Positions 18,868 to 30,430 of a stretch of 64,000 nt of DNA are shown here, in pieces (the stretch's first letter is position 1; every line of letters begins with the position of its first letter). Both the position numbers and the translations under genes were made by a program. The stretch comes from Plasmodiophora brassicae (Eukaryota > Endomyxa > Phytomyxea > Plasmodiophorida > Plasmodiophoridae): NCBI GenBank assembly GCA_039704465.1, contig JASFAU010000005.1:558001-622000 (forward strand), in the 5' to 3' direction. The notes beneath the pieces were generated by a model that was not told the origin of the DNA, searched no databases, and was given only the letters and a program-made list of their open reading frames with translations.

Positions 18868-21800
18868 CTATCGTGCGTCGGCGTCGGCCCAGGTCGCCAG
18901 CTTCTCCAGGTTCTTGTCGAGCTCGGCGGCGAACAGCGACGGTTCGGGGGCGTCCGCATCGCCTGCCTTGGCGGGGTCGATTGCGACGTCGTACGGGATG
19001 GGGTCGCAGATGTCACGACGGGAGTCGAGCATGTCCTGCAGACGGGCGATATTGCGAAGCATCCATTCCTTCGTGCTGTCGACGCTGTCGAAGGCGGTGG
19101 AGCTCAGCACAAGCGTCTGCATGTGCCGCGCGTTAACAACCCATGCGACACGTGATGTACAAATAGCACTGAACCGTTTCCGCCAGGATAGACGACAGCG
19201 CCGACAGGATCCGCTGGTGCCTCGAAATGACCGTCTCCAGATTGTGGCTGGCCTTGACCAGAAGATCATGCTCGCGATCCCACCTCCACTCGGCGGTATC
19301 CTGCAAGCGCCCGTCAAACGAATGGCAGGCATCGCAGCGGAACCCGACCTTTTGACTGAGGACCGCATTGTACCGACCCTGCAACTCCACCAGCTGGATC
19401 GACAGCGCCGATTCCCGTTCCGTTAACCTGTCGATTTCATCTGGCGGGAACGCCGGTCAGTCACGTGGAGCGACGCCCTCAGACAAACGCCACGACCACC
19501 TTGTAGTTTGCTGTACAGCGCGTGCAGGTCGGCCATGGACTCGTCCTTCTGAGCCAGGGCGGTGCTCTGCTGGACAAGGTGCCCGCGAAGACGCGCAATC
19601 GTATCGCTGTGCCGCCGGGCCTCCGACGCCACGTTGTCCTGCGGCCACCACGTGTCAGCAGCACCGCCCATCGCCACACGACGCCAGCACCGACTCGTTC
19701 CGTCCGGATCGACGCGATCGTTTGCTCGAGGTCGTCCAGTTTGGCTCTGGCGGCAGCCAGGACGCTGGCGTCGTGCGCCATTCGCCAACAGCGGAACGCC
19801 CGGGCCAGTCGTCGCCGCCGACCGCTTGCGCCGATCCCGTCCCGAGTTCGCTCGCGGAGCGCACGTGCACGCCGATACCGCACCCAGGATCGCATCATGC
19901 GATGGCAACTTCGCCACGAGCACTGCTCGGCGTGGTCGTCCGCGTTCGCAATCAGGCGGTGACGCAGCCGGGCGTCTGCCAGTGCCTGCGTCCACCTGCC
20001 CAGGTACTTCCTCTGCAAGCACGTCAGCACCTGCAGGGAAACGACATGCGATGCTGTTCACCTGCTGGCAACGCCTGCTAACGGCAGTGGCTATCGGCAG
20101 GATCCTGTTGATGGAGCGCGCGTACATCCAGGTTCGGAGTGCACACCCGGATAGGGACCCTTCCCTGATCTCGCGTATGGCGTTGCCTGCCCAGCGGCAG
20201 TACGACAGATACTGAAACTCGCCGCGCCAGAACGCCCACATGATGGAGGTGCGCCTCAGGCGCCATCGGCATTGGCAATCTGGAGCACCCGTCATACGCG
20301 TAGGAGGGGCACCTGGAAAGCAAGACCGACCTTGAATGCGAACCCGCCCGTCAATCGCTCGTTTCAGTGCACCATGCCACGCTATCAGGATCCTCGCGAG
20401 CCGGTACTGGGAAGCAACGCCACGCATCGCCTGGAGAGGCCAACGGTTGTCAGCAGCAAATGGGCAACGTGTACAGAGTAGCGCAACCGACCCGCTTCTT
20501 GGCTAGGGCCTGCGCCTGGCGTCGCATGCCGACGAAGACGGCCCGCTCCAGCTTGCACTGGCGATGCAACCAGGCCAACTTCGATTTGGCGGCGTCCTCA
20601 CGTGACATCGCGAACGAGGTCTGCCAGCAGCGTCGTCATCCATGGAAACAAACAGGGGCATCGTCCTGCTACCTTCCAGGTGGCCCACGTGCGCCCGAGT
20701 ACGCCCAGGAAGCCGAAGTATCGTGCGGTTAGATTCTACCAGATGTACGTTAGCCTGGACTTCAGCGACACACTGCCTACTCCTACCCTGCATCGTTTAG
20801 GGCGTGCGACTTCCACTGTCCATCGGCGCCACCCGAACAGGACCATACGAAGCTGACGGTACACCTCAGCATCCCAGCAGTGTCAAGCAACTACTTGCCG
20901 AGCGTACCTTTCTCTGCTCGTGGCTCTGGATCGCGAGTTCACAGCGCCGCTTGCTGCTAGGGTTCCCGATCATCTGCTGCGCCCAGACGCGCCAGCATTC
21001 GCGAAGCGTGCGTCGACGCACCCAGTGACCCCTGCAGGGCAACTGTTAGAGGGATGACGCGGATCGTGCAACGGCCTGAGACCTGAGGTCGTGATCCCGC
21101 CGCGCCTTCCTGCGCCGCTCTATCCAGGCCTTCCAGTGCGCCCACATCCGCCTCTGCCCGGCTCGTCGTCCCGTTCGGGTCGCCAGATGGCTCCGTCGTG
21201 TCGTTGTCGCCCACCTGCTGTTTGGTCAACACGACATGCGTAGAGCGGCGATCCTATGGGCATGGTACGAGATGAAGGCGTTCCGGCAGAGGTTGGCATC
21301 CCGCCTGCCGCGGTTTCGTCTGTGCCGAACCGTCCGCTGCAATGTCCTGCACCAGCGACGAAGCGCCCGACGCATCACGAACACGTTGGACAGGGCACCT
21401 GCTCGGGCGTACGCCGACGCCAGTCGCCCGTCGACACACATCTCTGCATCTCCACCGTCCGTCTATGGAAATAGCCAGTCAAGTACGTTCGTTGGCGTAG
21501 CGCAACGTTCATCACCTTGGCGAGTTCCTGGCGGAACGTTTCGGCGATGTCCCTGGTGGCCCTAAGCTCCTGAACAAGGCGTCGAATGGCGTCCTCGCCG
21601 ATGGGACGACCGTGGCGAAGGTCGCGTTCGACATCGAGCTCGGTGCGGTCGAGGTGCATCGATCCGATAGCCGAGCAGGCGATGTCCCGACGTAGGAGCT
21701 GGGCGCGTAACGCCGCGATTTCGCTCTGCAATGCCTGCTCCCGGTCCAGGCTGGCCCGTACCGATGCGTCTCGAGCTGAAACGGCGGCCTGGAGTTCGGC

Positions 21801-23603
21801 CCTGGCGACCTCGTCAGAGACGCCGCCGGCGATGACCGTTAGTAGGCGGTGGCGTTCGCTGCCGATCTCGTTGATGTGCTGCTGGAGGCCAGCGTTCGTC
21901 GCCCGGTGCTGCTCGATCTCCTGCATCAGGATGGCCGTCTCCTGCTCCGCGCGTTGGACATTGTCCAGGTTCTGCTGCTGGAATACGCGCAGACGGTCGC
22001 CGACCCGCTCGAGAAGTTCCTCCAGCTGTCTGACCCGACTACAAACGGTGTTTGGCACCACTCTGGTATCAGTCGGACAAGGCGACGAACCTGTTCTCGT
22101 CGTCGAGTTGCACTCGCCGTGGTGGAGACGACGGGACCGGTGGTACCGCCGCCTTTGGTTCCCTCTGGTCCAGCGCACGTCAGATCGATTCGGTAGGTGC
22201 TACGTCGTTAGAACCTCGAGGAGGTCGCTGAGGATGTTGTCACGAGGTCGCCGGGTCGGCGAGTTGCGACGCGCCCTCAGTTCCGATTGCAATGTGTCCG
22301 CAGCGAACCCGGGCGCTCGTCGTCGCGATACAGCCGTCAGGCGCTGGTGGACCTGGGCCAGATTGTTCTGCAGCGACTTGACGAGGGTCGTCAGTCGGCC
22401 CTGCTGCTCTGCGAAGACCTCGGACGAGGCACAATCCCAGGTCTCGTGCAGGACCCTGGGCGACACCGTGAGAACCCAGTAACGAGCCCGACACGGGTGC
22501 GCTCGATACCGGAGCGGCGCTGTCGTGTTCGACAGGGAATACGTTTCCTGCCAGCGCTTCTGGATCCGCTGCCTGATCTGATCCTGGGCCGCCCGTGGGT
22601 CTTCGCCATCGTCCATTGTCCACGCGATGCGATTGACGAACTTGTCGGCGTCGATCGGGGTTGCCACGTCGGGAGCAGCGGAAACCCGATTGAACACGCC
22701 ATGTCGACCCGTCGCCTGAAGGATACGTTAGCCCCGCAGATCGGATTCCATTCTGCACTTCCTCACCATTTCGATCAGTTCAGCATGGAGAAGCAGCTTG
22801 TAACAGGCCTGGTGCCGATCCGTTGGAGGCCAATAGCACAGCGGCAAACGGGACTGCCACAGACCTTCTCCAGCGTGCGGACCTTGCGTTCATTGTCAGT
22901 CATGACGCTGAGGACGGCGCTGTCACTGCTGACGACGGTGCGGGCCAGCGATCGATCCCCAGGCGTGATATGCTGACACACACGGATCAGGGCTTGATGA
23001 TCACGGAGGCCCGGCATGGTACCGTTGAATCCAGGTTGGCCAGGCTGGGCACCAGAGCAATGACATGACATCGGTAGTTGGGAAGGTGTACAACGGGGCA
23101 CCCGTCCAGGTACAGGCTGTGCAGGTGCCGCAGCCTGGACAGGGCGGCGATCGCGCTCAGGTCGGCGACCTGTGCACGCCCCGTTGTTACAGCGGGCGCG
23201 AACGCCAGATCCCCGGGGGCCGGTGCCAACCAACCAGATTGTTCGCCAGCGACAGCGACGACAGCCTTGGGAACTGCTCGATGCCGTCGAAGCTCGTCAG
23301 CAGGTTGTTGCCCAGAAGCAGAACCTCGGTATCGTGGAACCGCGGGTCAACACGATCGATCTGTGCATGATGAGCAATCACGCCAGTGTGGGGCACTGGG
23401 TCGCGCACGTCCATACCTCGCCGATGCCTTTGCCGGCGACGCTCACCCTCCGTGCTGGGTTGACGTCACTGGTCAGCACGTCGGACAGCTGGAACAAGGT
23501 GTCAGTTCGCCGCTAGGACTCCTCCTGGGGGTTGGGATGACCCGTTTTCGGCCGCGGGGCGACTCAGCAGGCGACCGGAGACGGACACGAGGACGTTGGA
23601 CAT
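18868..23603 (-). CDS. Large LRR plus coiled-coil protein with Trp/Arg-rich repeats (centrosomal-type)
   Basis: A long minus-strand gene of many exons. Near the 5' end, after a short uncertain first exon (ATG at 23603), exons 23360-23235 and 23169 onward encode leucine-rich repeats (DTEVLLLGNNLLTSFDGIEQ, RLSSLSLANNL, HLHSLYLDGCPV) and an LRR-cap-like LVPSLANLD. Exons then carry DQIRQRIQKRWQ and long heptads (LEELLERVGDRLRVFQQQNL, AELQAAVSARDASVRASLD). The 21.4-19.5 kb part holds Trp-containing basic segments (MRRALRRWCRTLQRTVRHRR, LARAFRCWRMAHDAS, KYLGRWTQALADARLR) reminiscent of SFI1-type centrin-binding repeats. The C terminus is again helical, ending LDKNLEKLATWADADAR. LRR plus coiled coil recalls centriolin/LRRCC1. 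Exons in the middle were not all joined, and two adjacent genes cannot be excluded. Confidence 0.6.
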
Positions 23604-24089
23604 GCGGTGTGGCCTGTATTTGCCTGCGTTGGGCGGCAAGGGCGGCGTACCCGACATCCTGCATGTGCGATGGGCGCCCCCCCGGCGGCGAGTCGCGTGG
23701 CACCAGGACGGCTGGCCGTCGTGGGGATCGCCCAGGGAAGATCGGCGCGACGCCAGAGCCCGGGGCCTACGCCCTGCAAGCCAGGGTCACTCTGTGACCA
23801 CAGCACAGCATGTCACGGGTGATGACGACTGTCGCGCCGACCACGCCCACTGACGCCGACACCCACGTCAAATATACATTCTCTTTCCATGTGATGTGGG
23901 CGGCGTCTGCACAGCACACGTGCGGCGCTCCACACAGGGCGCACGTGGCCTGCCCTCCCCGTTCCTGAGCGCCGCACCGGTGGTGGCCCTGTCCTGGTGG
24001 TTGCCGTCGTGGCCCTGTGGACGTACTCGACCGCGACGGGACATGCGGCGAACTGCACCGCAAGTCCGTCGCTGTGGTGGCAGTCCGCG

Positions 24090-25871
24090 ATGGCTGCCGA
24101 TGGCGATCGCGCTGGGCGACCGGGCCTGTCGCCCGCGCCGCCGTCCCGGAATCGGCGCCGGCGCTCCCGGTCGCCGCCGCGGAAACACCGCCGTCGCCCG
24201 TCGACGTCGCCGACGCGTCGTCGAAACGCGCGCCGATCCGCATCGCCCCGTCGACGCGCGTCCCCGCCCAGGAACGGGTATCGTCCTCGGTCCCGATCGC
24301 GCGAGCGACACCGCCGCCGTCCGTCCGACGATGCGCATCGCGCCAGAGACGTACGCGATGCGAGGCCCGCCCCCGTCGTCACCCAGGCGCCCCCGCCGGC
24401 CGCCATGCAGGTCGACGCGACGCCTGTCGACGTAGTACCGTCGGCAGTGACAACGAACGTGGAAGAGGACGACCCGGCGTACGCGGAACGCGTCGAGGCG
24501 GAGATGCAGGCGATCCTTGCGGAACAGGAGAAGACGGTGGACGCCGAGGACGAGCGTCGGAAGCGGCAGGAGCGACGGCGTGCCATGATGCAGGCCGTGC
24601 AGGGCGATGCCGCGCCGCCGCCCGCTGTCGAACCGGCCGCGCCTATCCCGCCACCTGCCATCGAGCAGCAGCCGAATGCGCCCGACGACGACGACGCCGT
24701 CCAGCGACGCCCGCCAGGCACCGCCAGCGTCGACATCTTCGGGGACAGCCCGATCGCCGACGGCAAGGCGCTGTCGACCGGCGCCGACGTCGTCGGGGCA
24801 CCCGCCGCCGACAACCTGCACCTGACGGACAACTGGGACGACGCCGAAGGGTACTACAGTTTCCGGCTGGGCGATCGCCTGCAGGACGGGCGGTACGAGG
24901 TGTTCGCCAACCAGGGCCGGGGCGTGTTCAGCACCGTGCTGCGCGTCCGCGATCGCCTGGCCGGCAACCGCGAGCTGGTCGTCAAGGTCATCCGCCTGAA
25001 CGACGTCATGTTCAAGGCCGGGCAGAAGGAGATCAACATGCTGAAGATCCTGGGGGCGAACGACCCCGAGAACCGGCGCCACTGCGTGCGCCTGCTGAAC
25101 CACTTCGAGCACCGCGGCCACCTGTGCCTCGTGTTCGAGCCGCTCAGCATGAACCTGCGCGAGGTGCTCAAGAAGTACGGCGGCGTCGGCATCAACATCG
25201 ATGGCGTTCGTAGCTACGCCCGGCAGCTGTTCACGGCGCTGCGCCTGCTGTCCAAGTGCAAGATCATCCACGCCGACATCAAGCCGGACAACATCCTCGT
25301 GAACGACGCGAAGAACATCGTGAAGCTGTGCGACTTCGGGTCGGCCGGCACCTTCACCGAGTGCGACATCACGCCGTACCTGGTCAGCCGGTTCTACCGG
25401 GCGCCCGAGATCATGCTCGGCCTGCCGTACGGCGCGCCCATCGACGTCTGGTCCATCGGGTGCGTCCTGTTCGAGCTGTTCACGGGCCAGATCCTGTTCA
25501 AGGGCGCCGACAACAACGAGATGCTGCTGAGGATCATGGAGCTCAGGGGCAGCTTTCCCGTTAAACTCCTGCGAAAGGCAGCGTTCGCCGAGCACCACTT
25601 CGACGCCGACTTCGTGTTCGAGCGCCGCCGGGTCGACAAGGTGACCAAGGCGGCGTTCAAGGTCAAGATGCGGATCGAGCGGCCGACCCGCGACCTGCAC
25701 ACGCTGCTGCGGCAGTCGGCCGGCCGCATGACGGACGCCGACATGAAGGCGCTGAGCCAGCTCAAGGACCTCGTCGACAAGTGCCTGATCGTGGACCCGA
25801 CCAAACGGATCACGCCCGAGGCCGCCAGGTCACATCCGTTCCTGCAACAGGCGCCGCAGCCACAGACGTAA
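24090..25871 (+). CDS. PRP4-like spliceosomal protein kinase (CMGC/DYRK-related)
   Basis: Serine/threonine kinase of the PRPF4B family, which phosphorylates splicing factors during B-complex activation. Single exon, 593 codons. Residues 12-95 form an Arg/Ser-rich region (RRRSRSPPRKHRRRPS and similar). The kinase domain spans roughly 265-585: Gly loop GRGVFSTV, VAIK-type Lys in LVVKVIR, catalytic loop HADIKPDN, DFGSA, and SRFYRAPEIMLGL in the activation segment. The HADIKPDNIL sequence and LxxMNLREVLKKYG are specific to PRP4 kinases. A charged helix (EEDDPAYAERVEAEMQAI) links the two parts. Start chosen at the first ATG after which the RS region begins; upstream in-frame codons are GTG/non-ATG. 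Lack of introns is unusual for this window. Confidence 0.92.
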   Translation: MAADGDRAGRPGLSPAPPSRNRRRRSRSPPRKHRRRPSTSPTRRRNARRSASPRRRASPPRNGYRPRSRSRERHRRRPSDDAHRARDVRDARPAPVVTQAPPPAAMQVDATPVDVVPSAVTTNVEEDDPAYAERVEAEMQAILAEQEKTVDAEDERRKRQERRRAMMQAVQGDAAPPPAVEPAAPIPPPAIEQQPNAPDDDDAVQRRPPGTASVDIFGDSPIADGKALSTGADVVGAPAADNLHLTDNWDDAEGYYSFRLGDRLQDGRYEVFANQGRGVFSTVLRVRDRLAGNRELVVKVIRLNDVMFKAGQKEINMLKILGANDPENRRHCVRLLNHFEHRGHLCLVFEPLSMNLREVLKKYGGVGINIDGVRSYARQLFTALRLLSKCKIIHADIKPDNILVNDAKNIVKLCDFGSAGTFTECDITPYLVSRFYRAPEIMLGLPYGAPIDVWSIGCVLFELFTGQILFKGADNNEMLLRIMELRGSFPVKLLRKAAFAEHHFDADFVFERRRVDKVTKAAFKVKMRIERPTRDLHTLLRQSAGRMTDADMKALSQLKDLVDKCLIVDPTKRITPEAARSHPFLQQAPQPQT

Positions 25872-25921
25872 AACCGCCCTGATCAGACCTGAACGCGGTC
25901 GCCGAACCACAGCAGTGTTAA

Positions 25922-28667
25922 CTAGTCATTATTCTGTGGGCGTATCCAGGCGCAGGGTTCCCCCGGCGTCTGAATGCGAACGCTCACCGATATGTGGCGC
26001 TTGTCGTCGACGACGGCCTCGGCTGCCACCACCTGCGTCGTCGTGCGCGAGGGCGCCGGCGGCGCTGGTGCGACGACGAAACGCTGGAGGCCCTTGGCCA
26101 GGAGGAGGTCCACGGGCACGCTGGAGTTGCTGGGCTTCAGCCAGTGGAGCACGTCCGTTTGTCGACGACATCGGGGCTTTCGTGGATGGGCGGGGAACGA
26201 TTTGTACGTCAGCGGCGACGTGTCGTCGTCGTACTCCTCGGGGAGCGGGTACACCTTCGGCACCTGCATCATGGGCACGATCTTACTGGCGCTCGTCGGC
26301 GCTGGTATCGCCGGCAGGTGCGCCCTGATGTCCTTCTTCTTGATCGGCCAGGAGAACGGGTCGCCCTCCGCCCTGGGATCGCGCTCCCGGGTCTGCTTGC
26401 CGCCTGATCTTGCGATTTGCGGCGCCGATGCCGATGTCTGAAGCGTCGGCAGCCCGGGGGCGACCTTCAGCCACGAGTCGTCTGCGGGGTGGTCGGTGCC
26501 GGCCTCGGCCTCGTCAGAAGGTTTCCTGCTCCGTATGGACGCGAGCACGGTCTGGACGGTTCCTGCATGGAACCGCCACGACAGGCAGGACCGGCCCGTG
26601 TTCGGCAGGGTGCCAAGCACGACGCCCTTCGCTGCATCGTACAGTTGGACAACCTTCCGTGTGATCGCCACGAGGACGGTCTGCGCGCCCGGGTTCCTAA
26701 CGCACGACAACCCCTCGACGGGCGTCGTCCGCAGGCGCCATTCGCCCACCTTGCGCACGACCAGAATCGCGCCGTCGACCACGTCCACCTGCCTGCAATG
26801 GACGACGCCTTCCGACGCAATGTACAACGTCGACTGCCTGGGGCAGTACGCCATCAGGACACCCACGATCGTGTTAGGCGCCGGGTTCACCGTGAACCGA
26901 ACATCAGCCGCGTTTGGTGCATGAACAGGCCAGAGGCGGACGGTGCCCATGGCGTCGGCCGTCGCCAGAACATCCAGGTCGTCAAGCGACACCATCGATA
27001 CAATTCGCGCGTCATGCGCCCCGACTTCGTTGTCGTCAACGGTGACCACGTTCGACGTTGCCGCCCAGGCCAGCCAGTTGCCGCCGACGGTGGCCAGTGA
27101 CGCCGACGCAGGGAACCGTTTGACCCGCGCTGGGCCGGCATCGTCGTGTGTGATGACGGTAATGTACCGTCCGCATGAGACCGACAGGAGACGATCGCCC
27201 CGGCAACGGAGCGATGCGACCGGGTCGTCGTGGCGTTCGCCGAGGGTGCCGACCAGCAGGCAGGACCGAGAGTCGACGACATGGATTCGACCATCGGCGT
27301 CGCCGACAAACATGGTATGCAGGGACCGCATGCAGGAGGCGGTGATGTCGGACGAGCACACGTTGGGCATCTTCTGCATGCAGCGGCCGTCGATGGCGCT
27401 CCAGACGAGCAGAGCGCGTCCACAGGTAGTCACGATCCGGAACGTGTCACGGCAGTGAACGAACGTCGATGGGACCAGCGCCGCCCGGTCGTGGCAGGAT
27501 CGTCGTATGCACCTGTCCTTGGTTGTGCAGGACAGGATGCTCGAGGATGTCAACGATGCCGAAGCCGATCTCGGATACACCGATGCCATTGGTGAACGCC
27601 CTGCGACCACCAGGTAGTCCTGGCAAACGGCGACGGACGGGTTCGGGAGCGACGTGGCCAGCGTCTGCAGCGGGTGGTACGTCCTTCTTACGTCCCAGAC
27701 GGTGACGTACCTAGACGACGCGTCAGGCCAGGGCTAGCCATCGGCTTGGACGACGGTACCCTTTCGAGTCGGTCGTGAGGAAGTTCGATGTGCCGGGCAG
27801 GAACCGACAGTTGATAATCGGATGGGAATGGGCGTCGTGAATAGTAACGGCAGGGACCGATGACGTATTGGACGGCCAGAGGAACGCTGCCCGTTTGACG
27901 CATCCGCTAAGGATCAGGCCGAGGTCGCTGGAGAACGCCACCGTCGTGACGGGTGCATTGTGGGCGTCCAGGCTCCTGATCACCGACCTACTGCCCAGAT
28001 GGTCCCAGATCCTGATGGTGCCATCCTCCGAACTCTGTGCAGACAGTCAGCAATCGGGGGCGTTTCGAACGTGGCAAAGCGGGCCACGAACGCTGGCGAT
28101 CCCGGTACCAAGCAGGGCTAACGACGTGATAGGGCCCGTGTGGCCGTAGAACGTCGTGGCGATGGGTTCGGCGCCACTCAGATCGTGCACCGATAGGACA
28201 CCGGTCTTCGACCCGGTGAACACGAACTTGTCGTCGGCTTCCAGGCAGACGGGCGTGGTCGGGCAGCGAATATGGCGCGGTTTCAACGCCGACGACGCGC
28301 GGCGCTGGTCGAGAAGGTCGCGCCAGATGTAGATCCCCGTCGCGGTGCATCCCACCAGTGCTGCGCCCGTCCTGGACGAGCCCCGGCAGTACGCCAGGTC
28401 CAGTAATTGCCGTTGCTGAATCTCGATCTGGTCGCGACAGACCAACGTGCTCGACTCCAGTACCTTCAGCAGCGACCGCTGCTGGTCGTATATGACCAGG
28501 CGCCCTAACGCGGGCACGGACAGCAGCCGCTTGACGGAGTCGGCGTCCACCGGCGACCCGATCGGCAGCTTCACGGGTGGGGCACGATACACCGCCCCGC
28601 CATCGTCACCGTCCCCGCCGGCGACACCCATCAGCGCCGACCAGGCCGCAGATTCATCGCCGGGCAT
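25922..28667 (-). CDS. WD40-repeat protein of unknown function
   Basis: Exon 1 (28667-28092) and exon 2 (28034-27760) join across a clear intron to give FYGHTGPITSLALLGTGIAS|SSEDGTIRIWDHLG, a textbook WD repeat; a second intron leads to SKG|YVTVWDVR at 27710. Downstream units include VWSAIDGRC, FVGDADGRIHVVDSRS, VLATADAMGTVRLW and VQLYDAAKGVVLG, so at least seven blades, probably more than one propeller. Splicing near 27.6 kb is ambiguous: a competing frame reads TNGIGVSEIGFGIVDILEHP. The C-terminal 200 residues are non-WD, with IKKKDIRAHLPAIPAP and a Pro-rich segment. I cannot assign a known orthologue. The three-copy 28 bp repeat lies upstream of the start codon. Confidence 0.72.
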
Positions 28668-28805
28668 CGGGAATATCTCGCACACGACCAACAACGAATC
28701 GCGGCGCCGGGAAGCGGACAAGGTCGACCCCCGAGTGTATTGATCGTCACGGTGCCGGAACCCGGATCCGGCCTCCGTTGCGACGTGCCGCGTGTCGCTC
28801 TGTGC

Positions 28806-28889
28806 AAGTGTAGCTCCACGTCGGCCATTTGGGAAGTGTAGCTCCACGTCGGTCATTTGGGAAGTGTAGCTCCACGTCGGCCATTTGGG
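28806..28889. repeat. 28 bp tandem repeat, three copies
   Basis: AAGTGTAGCTCCACGTCGGC runs on into CATTTGGG as a 28 bp unit starting at 28806, 28834 and 28862; the middle copy has one T/C change. It lies in the short space between the divergent WD40 (minus) and FANCE-like (plus) genes, 45 bp before the latter's ATG, so it may act in a shared promoter. Confidence 0.9.
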
Positions 28890-28933
28890 ATTTTGGGTGC
28901 GGCGGCGCAGGTGCCGCCGGAGCATGCGCCGCG

Positions 28934-30359
28934 ATGGCGGCGGTGGCGCTCGGCGGGATTCCGGAGATCGGCCAGGTTGATGATCGCCTGTGCCTGGCCG
29001 TCTGGCATAGCCTGAGGATGCGCGACCCGCACCGCCTCGCCGGCGTCGTCGACGCGCTCGCCCGCCCCGTTCCCGTCGCCGTCGATTCGCGTCTCGTCGT
29101 GTACGGGTTGCGTTTGTCGTGTCGCGGTTGACATGATGGGACTGAAGGGTTCAATTGGCAGCATGCCGACACTATGCGCAATGCCCGCCCAGACCCAGGT
29201 ACGATGGCTCGCCCTGCTGCACTCTCCGGGTGTCCCATCATGCCATGTAACCTGTCCGCTTCTATCGCATTGCCGCTCGGTCCACTGATGTACTCTCTCT
29301 CTCAGTATCGCCGTTTGGTTACTGCCTGCGCCGATCACGTTTCCGACCCATGCAGTCGCCTGCTGTTGGACAGCCTCGCTCGACGTCACGACTCATCGTA
29401 TCGGTCCCCCGATGTCAAGCAGGCGGCGGACTGGCCCAATCTCTGGCAGGACGACAGCAACGACGTCGACATGGAAGACGACGTGTCGGGCATGGCGTCG
29501 CCGCCTGCGTCTCAGGCGGACGTTGCTGTCGCTAGCCAGCCCAGTGTGCCCCTGATCACCGACGAGCAACGCAGTCTCATCGATAACATCCAGAGTGCCA
29601 TCGACGAAGGCCACTGTCGATGCGAGGAATCCATGGAATGGCTTCGGAATGCGACGCCCGATGTTGTTCGTCACGTTCTTGCCAAAATGGACATGTTATC
29701 GCGACCGGACGCCATTCTCGACACGTTTGCTCGAGCGCTCGTCAACGCGGATACAAACTTCGAAACGTGTGCGGCAGTGATCGACTGTTGCTTGTTACCG
29801 CGCGTCCTGGCACTGACATCGGGGCCGGCGTCGCGCATGCTGTTCGAAATGGTCGCCGGTTTGGCCAAGCAGCACACTCGCGCCTTCGTATCCCACCTGC
29901 TGTGCCCGCTTCTTGGACAGTTGTCATCACCGTCGCAATCGGAATTACTCGGCCGGATCACCCGCGACTGTCTCGCCGACCAGGACCGGGCCTTGTTGCT
30001 GCAGCATGCCCTGACTCTGCAGTCGTGGACAGAGGAGACAATCAAGGTTGTGTACATCCTCGTGCAGAGCGGCGTGAGCATGACGGCCATAATTGCAAGT
30101 AACCTTGTCGCCTGTATCGCGACGATCGCCGCCGACCAACAGCTGTGCAAAGCTGTGAAGTTCCCTGGTAGGTGCACCGTGCGTAACACGTCGCTGTTTC
30201 GGGGCGCTGACTCTCGAGTGTCCAGCATTGATCGTGGCGCTTGCCAATAAGCACGGCGCCCTTATGCGGGAACATCGTGTCGTTCTCCTCGATGCATGCG
30301 AACGCCTGCAGAACTTCATGAAGAAGGTCGCCATCAAGAGCGTTCAGAATATATCCTAG
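28934..30359 (+). CDS. Fanconi anaemia group E-like protein
   Basis: FANCE links the Fanconi core complex to FANCD2/FANCI in interstrand crosslink repair. Exons: 28934-29098, 29148-29198, 29306-30167 and 30226-30359. The C-terminal half matches the helical FANCE repeat domain by pattern: LFEMVAGLAKQHTRAFVSHL, QSELLGRITRDCLADQDRAL, WTEETIKVVYILVQSGVSMT and a last exon ALIVALANKHGALMREHRVV through LQNFMKKVAIK. The N-terminal exons are weakly conserved in the family and their joining rests on splice motifs only. An acidic linker (NDVDMEDDVSG) precedes the domain. The assignment is from pattern recognition; another HEAT-like protein is the alternative. Confidence 0.66.
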
Positions 30360-30430
30360 GGGGTGCTAACAAATCCATGTGTGCGTACGACGTCGAATCT
30401 AGGGCAGCGGGGCGCGTGTATTTACAAGGA

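Noticed and set aside
23813..25700. Long minus-strand ORFs (339 and 610 codons) opposite the PRP4-like kinase
   Set aside because: They are shadows of a GC-rich coding region; the + strand encodes an unmistakable kinase, and the minus frames show no domain.
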